From Anaeromyces robustus (taxonomy: Eukaryota > Neocallimastigomycota > Neocallimastigomycetes > Neocallimastigales > Neocallimastigaceae): a DNA stretch of 56,232 nucleotides. The translations under genes were made by a program, and so were the position numbers. Below the pieces are notes generated by a model. It had not been told where the DNA came from and ran no database searches. It was given only the letters and a program-made list of their open reading frames with translations. This document shows positions 26,497 through 37,513 of the stretch, one piece after another. The stretch spans positions 75,001-131,232 of the forward strand of contig MCFG01000181.1 in NCBI GenBank assembly GCA_002104895.1. Reading direction: 5' to 3'. The number at the start of each line of letters is the position of its first letter. The first letter of the stretch is position 1.

Positions 26497-28307
26497 TTTA
26501 ATTATTATTATTATTATTATAAAAAGTTTTTTTTTGTTTCCTTTTAACATATCTAGTTCTACTAACCACTTGAATCACCAGAAAAAAAAAAAAAGAAAAA
26601 AATAATTATTGTTATTGGAAAAACATTTAATTGAATATAATAGAAAGCCTTTCTATTATATTCAATTAAATGTTTTTTAAATGTTTTTTTAACTTTTTTT
26701 AAAAATTTATCCATTTATTATGAAGATAAATCTTTTTTTTTTTCAAATAAAAACAATTAGAAATATTTAGTCTTTTTTTCCTATAAATATATATTTTTAA
26801 CAAAAATTATTTTGTTGAAATTGTTCCAAGTGTTAAAATTATCTTTATGATAGTTCTTGGTATTTTTTTTGGTGAGAATAGAATTGATCATTTAATAATA
26901 TCAATATATATATATATAATGTATATAAAAATAATCAAGATAAAATAAACTTAATCTTTAATATAAAATATCAATAATATATGTATATTAAGATAATAAT
27001 AAAAAAAATTAAATATTATATTTTTTGTATTTGTTTTCCTTTTTTATTTTTTTTTATTTATTTTTTTTGTTATTTTTTTTTTTTTGGTTTGTTTTCTTTT
27101 TCTTTTTTTTAATATGATATAACGATTCATACTTGTAATAGATGATAATTTATTGATAGAAAGTATAATTTATTTATCATTGAAATTGATTAAATTTGTA
27201 ATATTTACTAATAATAAATATAAATATATTTGAATTATAGAGTTATTACTTCAAAAAAACTTTTTTGAGTGTTCTTTATATATATATATATATATTTCTA
27301 ATAAACAAATTTTTTATTCTAGTAATCTTTATCATTAATTAGTTCACTGCCTTTTTATTATTTTTAAAATTAGAAAACCTAATCAATATTTATCTCTGTT
27401 CTAATTACACTAACCCTTTTAATTTAATTAATTAATTAATTATAGTTTAAAAATATTTTTTGATTTTAGTAGAATTTATTATTATTATTTAATTATTTAA
27501 TAATATATAGGTCTTTAATGATCAATTCTATTCAATATTAGTTCTAACTTTATTTTCATCCTGAAAAAAAAAAAAAAAGTTTTTTCCATATCAGGTTTAT
27601 ATTATATGAATAGAAATTAAAATATCATAAAAATTATAAATAAAATAAAATATTATCATTAAAAAAAAAAAATATGTTTTATAATAAATTTTTAAATGAT
27701 TGTCATAAATAACTAGCTAAATCTTTATACTAAAAAATGTTATAACAACAATTAATTAAAGATTTATTAATTAAAAAAAAAAAAAGACTTTTGTCAATAT
27801 ATATAAATTTTTATATTCTTATGTTTAATTTTTATTTTTTTTTTTCTTAATAATAGTTGCAATAATATAGTATAATAAATTTAAAATAATACAAATAATA
27901 ATATTATTTGTTTTATTGTTATTATTATTATTATTATTATTATTAATATTATAATGTATCAAATTGATTACATTTATATATTTACTATTTTTGTAATATA
28001 TTATATTTATAGTTATTTTCTAACATTATTTATTATTATTAATTTGTTATTGATTTTTTAAAAAAGTTTTTTTTTTTTTTTTTTTTTTTTTTTTGTTTCC
28101 TTGTTTGTTTTTTCTATTTTATTTTGTTTTGTTTACTTATTTCATATTTAAAAAGTTTAGTTTACATATATTTACATATATTTACATATATATAGATTAA
28201 TTTTTTTTAAAAAAAAATAATAATGAGATTATTCTCATCATTTTCTTTTTTTATTTTTATTTCATTTTATTTTATTATTATTTCATTTTTTTTTCTATAT
28301 ATTATTT
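25248..28307. other. Intergenic, A/T-rich, with one strong palindrome
   Basis: No gene seen over about 3 kb between convergent genes. It holds homopolymers, (ATT)n at about 26451-26480 and the palindrome at 26619-26677. Confidence 0.6.
26619..26677. repeat. 59-bp perfect palindrome
   Basis: Two 29-bp arms, 26619-26647 and 26649-26677, are exact reverse complements around a single C. Arm core: CATTTAATTGAATATAATAG. As RNA or single-stranded DNA it would form a long hairpin. Confidence 0.9.
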
Positions 28308-29089
28308 TTATAAACATTTGCTAGAATTCTTGTAAGCAATGATATCTTCATTCATATTAACATTTTCATAAACTTTAGCTAAATTTGGATAAATCTCTTT
28401 AACATCTGAAAAACTTAAACCAGTAAAAGTCATATAATTATCTATAACACATGAAGCAACAACATCAACATAAGTTAACTATTATTATTATTATTATTTA
28501 TAATAATAAATTAAATATTAATATAGATATACTAATATATTATAATAAGGAAAAACAAAAAATAATAAAGAAAAAACAAAATAAATTTATACATATATTA
28601 TATATATATTTTATATACCTTATTATCCATGTAATATCCATTTGAACCATTTTCTTTAAGAATATCTTCATGATAATCAAGGAAATTCTTTACTAATTTA
28701 TCTTCTTTGATTAATTCTGGAACCTTTTCTTTTTCCTATTTATATGAAAATAATATTATTTAAAAGGAAAAAAAATTGGAATATATTATATTAAAATAAT
28801 ATTTATAAATATATATTATTTAATATGTAAGTGTTTTATCAACTCTCAGAAATAATATATATATATATGTACCTTAGTAATAAATGGAATAGAAATAACT
28901 TTACAGAAAACTTCATAAAGACCTTCAAAATAGGAATCAAGAAGAGAATTTTTAAATGGTTCCTTGTTTCCTAAACCTATTATAATATTAATAAGGGAAA
29001 GTAAATAAAATAAAAATAAATAAATAAAATAAAAATAAAAATAAAAATAAATAAATAAATAAATAAATAATAAATAAATAAATAAATAA

Positions 29090-29176
<87 letters not shown>

Positions 29177-29312
29177 AAAATGTATGAGTAATTGAAATTT
29201 TTAAAATTTATAGAATTGATAATTTTAAAATTTTAAAAGAAATAGATTAAATGTATATAATAAAAATCCAATAATTGTTGAAATAATTAACAAATAATTA
29301 ATAAATAAACAT

Positions 29313-29369
<57 letters not shown>

Positions 29370-30004
29370 TTAATAAATAAAATTAAAAAAGTAAATGCAA
29401 TTATATTTTTATTTTTATTTTTATTTTTAATTATTTTAAATATAATAATAATATATATATATTAATATATATTTACCGAAAACTCTAGCAATATATCTAA
29501 TAATGGAACCAGTTTCAACTAAACGGTTTTCTTCTCCATAAGTAGTAGTTTCAATTAACATTGGAACTTGTTTAAATAATAAACCTTTAGTAGAAAATTT
29601 TTCTTTTCCCCAGTCTTCAATTTTTTTATTATCCCAATTAGCTTTAGCAAAAGATAAAATTAAACGAATTGGTTCAGCTCTACCTTTAATTGGGAAATAA
29701 TAAACTTCGAATTTTGAATTAACTATTTTTACATTTTTTATTTTTTTATTTTTTTGATATTAAATTGTAAATTAGTAACTTTTTTTTTTTTTTTTTTTTT
29801 TTTTTCATTTTACTTTTATTTTATTATAAATTTCAAATTTAATAGTATAATTTTAAATTATACTTTTTAATTACCACTTTGTTTTTCAGCTAATTCTGGA
29901 TTATATTGTAAACCACAATAATTATCTAAATCCAAATTTGTCGAAGTACTTCTTACAATATTAATAGTAAATAAAAATGTTAATAAAAAAGATAGTAATT
30001 TCAT
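28308..30004 (-). CDS. Glutathione S-transferase with N-terminal signal peptide
   Basis: Five exons, 30004-29875, 29722-29477, 28976-28873, 28735-28619 and 28478-28308, give 255 residues. All joints are GT-AG and in phase. Residues 1-19 (MKLLSFLLTFLFTINIVRS) form a signal peptide, followed by a short linker. The thioredoxin-like GST domain then starts (FEVYYFPIKGRAEPIRLIL), with a Tyr in the catalytic position of sigma/pi/alpha-type GSTs. VPMLIE holds the cis-Pro that contacts glutathione, and ETGSIIRYIARVFG follows. The all-helical C-terminal domain contains LTYVDVVASCVIDNYM. The family conjugates glutathione to electrophiles or isomerises small molecules and is normally cytosolic. A secretory address is unusual and could mean ER, vacuole or cell exterior. 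Intron 2 (29476-28977) carries long microsatellites. Confidence 0.88.
29020..29370. repeat. (AAAT)n and (AAT)n microsatellites inside GST intron 2
   Basis: (AAAT)n lies at about 29020-29177 and (AAT)n at about 29313-29368. Both sit in the second intron of the GST gene, so length variation would not alter the protein. Confidence 0.9.
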
Positions 30005-30374
30005 AATGAATATTTTTATTTTATATATAAATATATATATATTTTATTTTTATTTATTTTATTCTGTTTATTTATTTTTTTTATATTTATTTTATATTTG
30101 TTTATACTTTTTTTTTTTTTTTTTATTTTTATTTTTTACTTTACTTATTTCTTTTTTTCTTTTACTTATTATTAATTTATTAATTTATTTATTTATTTAT
30201 TTATTTATATGTTCATTTATTTAATAATTAATTAATATATTAATAATAATTATGATGTAATAATTATGTAATTAATAATTAATGATTAATAATTAATAAT
30301 AAGTAATGTAATGTACTTTATCAATAATAGTAAAAGTAAATATTGAATAAATAAAATAAAAAAAAAATAATTAA

Positions 30375-30572
30375 TATTGTGAGAAAAAAGTGATTCGTTC
30401 TGATATTCATAGTGAAAGGCGACTAAGAAGGAATGTGTAGGAACCATGCTCTAGCAGAACGTAAAGACATCGGTGGAGTGGAGACGTTTAATCGATATGC
30501 CATAAAGCATCACCATACAGTTACATAGTTACATCTGTAGTGCTTTGGTGTAGAATGGGTACCTATATGTTA
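30375..30572. ncRNA. Unidentified structured, non-AT-rich island, candidate non-coding RNA
   Basis: About 200 bp with roughly 40-45% G+C, sharply bounded by A/T-only DNA. No long open frame exists on either strand and I recognise no tRNA, snRNA, SRP or RNase P signature. Possible pairings include CACCA (30511-30515) with TGGTG (30546-30550), enclosing TACAG (30516-30520) with CTGTA (30535-30539), and ATGC (30497-30500) with GCAT (30507-30510). The strand is unknown. It lies just upstream of the GST gene (transcribed leftward) and left of a long (AAAT)n array. It could also be a solitary mobile-element remnant. Confidence 0.4.
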
Positions 30573-30598
30573 GTTTAATTAATAATAATAATAATTAT

Positions 30599-30811
<213 letters not shown>

Positions 30812-30824
30812 AAAGAAAATTTTA

Positions 30825-31045
30825 ACCAATATTGAAAAAACTTTAATAACCAATATAACCAATATAACCAATATTGAAAAAACTTTAATAACCAATATAA
30901 CCATTATTGAAAAAACTTTAATAACCAATATAACCAATATTGAAAAAAACTTTAATAACCAATATAACCAATATTGAAAAAAACTTTAATAACCAATATA
31001 ACCAATATTGAAAAAACTTTAATAACCAATATAACCAATATTAAA
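30825..31045. repeat. 33-34-bp minisatellite
   Basis: About six tandem copies of a unit containing TTGAAAAAACTTTAATAACC followed by AATATAACCAATA. Copies differ by one base in the A run and by occasional duplication of ATAACCAAT. Confidence 0.92.
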
Positions 31046-32648
<1,603 letters not shown>

Positions 32649-32881
32649 ATGTCATTTTTTAAAAGCAATTTAAAAAGATATCTGAAGGAATATGGTTTCG
32701 AGGAAAAAAAAGATGACATAAATGAAATATTATATGATAGTATTTATAATAACTTATCATTTAAAGTAAAGATATTGTTCGAGTATGTCCAAAAGAATAA
32801 TATTATTTTAAAAGTTAATAAACAAAATGAAAATGGAGGTTATCCACTTTTATGGAGTGTCAATAACAATAATATTGAAAT

Positions 32882-32883
<2 letters not shown>
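32649..32883 (+). pseudogene. 5' fragment of an ankyrin-type gene, cut by the LINE
   Basis: An ATG-started frame of 78 codons (MSFFKSNLKRYLKEYGFEEK...) ends in the beginning of an ankyrin unit (GGYPLLWSVNNNNIEII). It then runs into the 40-nt poly(T) that is the reverse complement of the LINE poly(A) tail. Such N-terminal blocks followed by many ankyrin units are, from memory, common in anaerobic fungi. No continuation of the ankyrin series is found right of the LINE before 38.7 kb. The rest of the gene is therefore lost, or it was already truncated. The region from 32649 to 32883 is the only supported part. Confidence 0.7.
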
Positions 32884-32926
<43 letters not shown>

Positions 32927-33150
32927 GCACACAATTTGTACGTCAACTTTATTGAATTTAAATATTAAAATACATGAATCATAAAAAAAACACATAATGA
33001 AAAAAAATGATACTAAAAAAAATAAAAACCAGTAAAATATTATAGATAATAATAGATAATACTGGAGGAAAAAAAGAAGTATAATAATATTTAAAAACAA
33101 TAAATCCATACAGCCCTTAATTCTAAATATAGAATTAAAGTAAAATTGAT

Positions 33151-36100
33151 CTATCCTATTCCACTAGGGTCGGAAATAGGATCGGCATTTGCCCTACTAG
33201 GCTGTCCTACTGTGTTATCAGCATTGACGTTCCTGGAGAGGTTGGTTTTAAATTTATTGAATAATATATGTTGTCTTTTACAGACAACAGGCATGATATC
33301 ATTCAATAGAGCCGCAGATCGCAACAAGAATGGGGATTTTGAATAAGTACCAGATTCAGTCTGACACTTAAACAAACATTCCCATTCCTTTTTGTATGGA
33401 CTATTGTTAATTCTATCACTAAAACCATAATCCCTTCCACCAATTAAAAAAATATAAATACTATACCTATTAACTATTTTTTTATTACCTAATATATCTA
33501 TATTACTAATACTATTAATCCTCATATTATTACTATTTTTATAACCCTTAACAATGCTATTAATTCTATTATCTACACTAGGGTTATTACTGGTCCTAAC
33601 TAAACTATTAAAAAGACTATCTAAAAAATAAAAAAAATTTCTATCTAAATCAGAGAAGTGATCAATACGAAGATTTTTAAATAAGAAACAATTTATAAAC
33701 CAATGATCAATTCTCTGATAACTGTCACAATGGAAACAACATGAACAACAATTAGGACAAGAATTATTAATCATTTTAGCAGCTTTTGCAACTCTAGCAT
33801 CGATTTTATATCCACATCTTGCCCTAAGTATCCACCGAAAACCTTTGCTATATTCAGGAAATTCTAGATTAAGCTTTAAGTAACTTCTTGATTCTTCAAA
33901 GTTGTACAATTTATAAGTTTTAGCTTTAATTGATTTATCACTGTTCATGTCTCTGTCCCAATAGAATTCCATAATTTCTTTAGTAGAGGATGAAATATTG
34001 TTTAATTTATCATTTAATATTTTACTTTCTTTGTCCCAAGTCCATTTTCTTGTTGTAGCAACATTATTAACTATCTTTGAGATAATGCAGTTGGAGTCCT
34101 TCCACTTATTAAAACATCTAACCTGAGCTAAAGCACATTTACCAGAAAGTGGAGGAATATTGAGTTCTTTTGAGATGCAATAAATAGAAACAAAAGAATT
34201 AGGTTTCGAGTAGCCTAAAATCCAATAAAAACCTTTGTTAATTATTGTTTGTGTAGAACTAGTATTGTTTTTGTTAGAACCAAGCAAAGGCGCGTAATAG
34301 GAAACTTGTCCAATAACTTTTGCAGAGAATAAAGTTCTTTTAAGAGGAATAGGAATCAGATCATTTTTTAAAAAACCCTGAATTGAAAACAAAGCCTTAC
34401 TAACTTTATTTTTCATTTTACTAATAACGAATTTTAAATCTAGAGTTTTGTGAAAGGGAACACCAAGGTAAGTATAACAATCTGTTTTAGGGATTGGGAT
34501 TCCTGTTAAATAAAAGGTAGGGTCCTCTCTAAGAATATATTCCGAATTTTCATGTCTAACAGCAAATGTGGCACATTTATTAATTCCAAAAGTCATCTCA
34601 TTGTCCTTAGCCCATTTACCAACTAAACGAAGAAGTTTGTTCATACGAGATCTACTAGGGGCACAAAGAACAATATCATCAGCAAATAATCCTCCACAAC
34701 AATATTCAGTATCTATTTTCACACCATTATGCAGGCAATCGTTGAAGATGTCGTTGATAAACAAATTAAAAAGTATAGGAGATAAGGGACATCCTTGTCG
34801 AACTCCTTTAAGTATTCTGAAAGAATCGGAAAATTGTCCATTAATTTTAACACAAGCTTTGGAAGACAGATATAGGTTCTCCAAAAATTGAAAGCATTTT
34901 CCTTGTATACCAAGAGTATAAATTTTCGACAAGATGTTATATATGGGCACAGAATCGTAAGCTTTTTTAAGGTCCAGAAAAGCTATATAAGTATCTTCCC
35001 CTTTGAATTTACGTCTTTGACAAATAGAAAGAATAGAGATATAAAGACTAATACATTCTTCCTTATTCCGAAAGCCAAATTGTTCTGGTCTGATGAATCC
35101 ATGACTTATACCATATTCAGAAATTCTAGAAGCAATAATTTTCGAAAGAATCTTAATACCATTATTGATAAGTGAGATACCACGATAGTTATCACAATTA
35201 GAAAGATCGCCTTTTTTTGGAATAGAAACAATGGATGCATTATTCCAAAAAATAGGAAAATCACCATTCCAAATACGATTAATTAAGAAACAGAAACAAC
35301 TAAGACCAGCCGGAACATAGGAATCATTATTTACAGAGTCATTCGAAGAGGAATCAGGAATTAAAGCTTTATAAAATTCAATAGGGATACCATCGGGACC
35401 TGAGGCTTTAAAGTTAGGGATAGAAAGGATGGCCTTTTTGATTTCTTCAATGCTGATATCTTGGTTAATATCCCATACTATGTTATTTCCACTCTTTATA
35501 CGATTAATAGCGGGAGAATTCTTCCAGAATTTTTTATTCATGCTATGTCCAGTAGAGTCATAACTAAGTTTCTTATAATAATTGCACCAAACATCTAATT
35601 GATCTTTAGTACTATACACTAAGTTATCTTGGTGGTCTCTGATAGGATGAGGTATAAATAACTCCTGATTGTTATTTTTAATATTCTTCTTAATCCATGA
35701 CCATGATTTTCTGCTGTCATTTTTTAAGGTAGCCTCGCAGCCTACTTTAATCCAAAATAAATAGTTTTGTCTTCTAAATTCATTACATTTTTTATGAATA
35801 GATTGGCATAATTTATTATAAGATGCAACAAGGATAATAAATTGATTAGGTTCATAATCCAAATGGCTCTTTTTAATTTGTCGATACTTCAAGCTTTTAA
35901 TTCTTTGAAGACAGTAAATATTACGTGACATATGGAACATTGATTTCCTAATTTCAGTAGAAGATGTAATTTCAAGATCCTCTGCAATTGAATTAGAAGT
36001 ATCAATAAACTTATCAACTAGATCATCAATAGAAAGAGAAGGATTATTAAAAATCTCATTATTTAAAATAGCAAACTTGTTATTGTCAACAATATCGTTT

Positions 36101-36195
36101 TTCATTTCCTTACAGCGAATTCTATTCCATTGAACAACCTTTTTTGGGTGAGTAAAGGAGAGATCAACAAAATTTTTCTTACAATATACTAACAT
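33151..36195 (-). CDS. LINE reverse transcriptase domain with C-terminal zinc knuckle
   Basis: An open stretch of 1,014 codons whose listed start (MLVYC) is simply the point where the endonuclease frame continues, not a true initiation site. Reverse transcriptase motifs appear in order: GPDGIPIEFYKALIP (about 266), FLDLKKAYDSVP (about 405), GVRQGCPLSPILFNLFIND (about 465), the catalytic FADDIVLC (about 504) and YLGVPF (about 575). A Cys-rich CPNCCSCCFHC...H...C cluster at about 811-835 is the nucleic-acid binding knuckle found near the end of many LINE ORF2 proteins. All catalytic Asp are present. The clade (Tad-, L1- or Jockey-like) cannot be settled by eye. Confidence 0.9.
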   Translation of the reverse strand: MLVYCKKNFVDLSFTHPKKVVQWNRIRCKEMKNDIVDNNKFAILNNEIFNNPSLSIDDLVDKFIDTSNSIAEDLEITSSTEIRKSMFHMSRNIYCLQRIKSLKYRQIKKSHLDYEPNQFIILVASYNKLCQSIHKKCNEFRRQNYLFWIKVGCEATLKNDSRKSWSWIKKNIKNNNQELFIPHPIRDHQDNLVYSTKDQLDVWCNYYKKLSYDSTGHSMNKKFWKNSPAINRIKSGNNIVWDINQDISIEEIKKAILSIPNFKASGPDGIPIEFYKALIPDSSSNDSVNNDSYVPAGLSCFCFLINRIWNGDFPIFWNNASIVSIPKKGDLSNCDNYRGISLINNGIKILSKIIASRISEYGISHGFIRPEQFGFRNKEECISLYISILSICQRRKFKGEDTYIAFLDLKKAYDSVPIYNILSKIYTLGIQGKCFQFLENLYLSSKACVKINGQFSDSFRILKGVRQGCPLSPILFNLFINDIFNDCLHNGVKIDTEYCCGGLFADDIVLCAPSRSRMNKLLRLVGKWAKDNEMTFGINKCATFAVRHENSEYILREDPTFYLTGIPIPKTDCYTYLGVPFHKTLDLKFVISKMKNKVSKALFSIQGFLKNDLIPIPLKRTLFSAKVIGQVSYYAPLLGSNKNNTSSTQTIINKGFYWILGYSKPNSFVSIYCISKELNIPPLSGKCALAQVRCFNKWKDSNCIISKIVNNVATTRKWTWDKESKILNDKLNNISSSTKEIMEFYWDRDMNSDKSIKAKTYKLYNFEESRSYLKLNLEFPEYSKGFRWILRARCGYKIDARVAKAAKMINNSCPNCCSCCFHCDSYQRIDHWFINCFLFKNLRIDHFSDLDRNFFYFLDSLFNSLVRTSNNPSVDNRINSIVKGYKNSNNMRINSISNIDILGNKKIVNRYSIYIFLIGGRDYGFSDRINNSPYKKEWECLFKCQTESGTYSKSPFLLRSAALLNDIMPVVCKRQHILFNKFKTNLSRNVNADNTVGQPSRANADPISDPSGIG

Positions 36196-37397
36196 TGGTT
36201 TATGATCAGAGACTGGGTGATAATCAATAAAGAAGCATAAGATATAAGGTTCAACATTTTATAATTAACCAAAGCATGATCAATATCTGAAGATAAATTA
36301 CCTTGAACCCAAGAGATTCTTGAACTATTGAGAGGTAAAATTATCCAACCATTAATCTGTGATATTTTTTCTTCAAGGTCCACTGTTTTCATGTTAAAAT
36401 CCCCAACAAGAATAGAAGCATGATCACGATGAATATTAAGCCATTCAATAACTTCTGCTAAAGCACACTTCACTTGTGTAGAATGAGAGCTGACAGGGAT
36501 ATATACATTTCCAACAGAGCATTTAGAGTCGTAGATATTATAATTGGTTAAGGAAATAATGTAATTAAATGAATTCTCTTCAAGTATTGCTTGACAAGAT
36601 TTATGATAACCTAAAAATAAACCTCTCATGCCTGGAATACTATCAACGGCTCTTCTAACAAAATAACGGTAATTGGGAATAGTGACTTTACATGGTTGAC
36701 TACTATTGGAACCAGAACCATTCTTTGTTTCTTGAAAACAGAGGAAAAGAGGTTTGAATAATGTGATAAAGTATTCGATACTATCTTTCTTTTCATGGTT
36801 CCATCCATTGGTATTCCAACTGAGACAAAAAGTAAACTTATCTTTGATAGAATTAAGAGAGTTGAGATTAGAGTGTATACTAACTAATGAGTTGCGTTGA
36901 GAAGAATCTGAAGTATTAGATTGTGAGGATGTTGTAGTAGAATTACTTTGGTTATTAATTGAATCATTAAAGTTTGTTGTAGAATTACTTTGGTTATTGA
37001 TTGAATCATTAAAGTTTGTTGAAGAAGAAAATAGTTGATTTCTGGTCTGTTGAAGTGATCTTTTACGAATATAATGAGTGCAATTACTATACGACAAGCG
37101 AGCATTTGAGATATGTGATACAAATTTCTTTTTGAAATCATCAAATTTGAAGTCAGATGATAAAACCTTGATCCTAAAATACCAACCTCTAGAACACATA
37201 GATCGTTTAACTGAAAGAATGTACTTGTTGAACTCCTTAAATTTCGATTCCAGAAAATCCATCATATACGCATTGGTCCATGAGTGAAGGCCATTGATGA
37301 AGATAATGCTAGTGTTGTTAATATCAATTCCATAACAACGGAAACCACGAACAAACACATTACTATTTTCGTTACTATTATAAAAATTCCGTACCAT
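36189..37397 (-). CDS. LINE N-terminal region and APE-like endonuclease domain
   Basis: 402 codons from the ATG at 37397. The first 110 residues have an RRM-like look (IIFINGLHSWTNAYMMDFLE) but no clear match. At about 130-165 a 42-bp tandem repeat codes two copies of TNFNDSINNQSNST. From about 190 the endonuclease/exonuclease/phosphatase fold follows: SWNTNGW, the metal-binding Glu in CFQETK (about 220) and the GDFNM motif (about 332). The last catalytic block, SDHKP, lies in the next frame at about 36195-36210, because one base is missing in or near the short T run around 36226-36231. This copy therefore cannot make a complete endonuclease-RT polyprotein without a frame change. The element nicks target DNA for target-primed reverse transcription. 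Confidence 0.85.
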   Translation of the reverse strand: MVRNFYNSNENSNVFVRGFRCYGIDINNTSIIFINGLHSWTNAYMMDFLESKFKEFNKYILSVKRSMCSRGWYFRIKVLSSDFKFDDFKKKFVSHISNARLSYSNCTHYIRKRSLQQTRNQLFSSSTNFNDSINNQSNSTTNFNDSINNQSNSTTTSSQSNTSDSSQRNSLVSIHSNLNSLNSIKDKFTFCLSWNTNGWNHEKKDSIEYFITLFKPLFLCFQETKNGSGSNSSQPCKVTIPNYRYFVRRAVDSIPGMRGLFLGYHKSCQAILEENSFNYIISLTNYNIYDSKCSVGNVYIPVSSHSTQVKCALAEVIEWLNIHRDHASILVGDFNMKTVDLEEKISQINGWIILPLNSSRISWVQGNLSSDIDHALVNYKMLNLISYASLLIITQSLIINQC

Positions 37398-37413
37398 TGT
37401 GATTATATATATT

Positions 37414-37459
37414 TAATATTGAAAAAAATAAAAAAGAAAAATGAAGTGCAAAACTAAAA

Positions 37460-37513
<54 letters not shown>

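Larger units (their letters stand above)
32884..37413 (-). mobile_element. LINE (non-LTR retrotransposon), nearly intact, minus strand
   Basis: Its 3' end is marked by 40 T at 32884-32923 (poly(A) of the element) and a 3' untranslated stretch of about 230 bp. The body codes an APE-type endonuclease followed by a reverse transcriptase and a C-terminal Cys/His cluster. Base composition is far less A/T-biased than the host flanks. One frameshift separates endonuclease and reverse transcriptase frames. The 5' end is uncertain: TAATATTGAAA at 32871-32881 recurs at about 37414-37424, a possible 11-bp target duplication that would put the end at about 37413. Confidence 0.88.

Noticed and set aside
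30375-30572. tRNA, U-snRNA, SRP or RNase P gene in the GC island
   Set aside because: No tRNA cloverleaf or box A/B, Sm site or conserved core of these RNAs could be recognised by eye; left as unidentified.
33146-37287. Plus-strand open frames across the LINE
   Set aside because: Shadows of the LINE coding strand.
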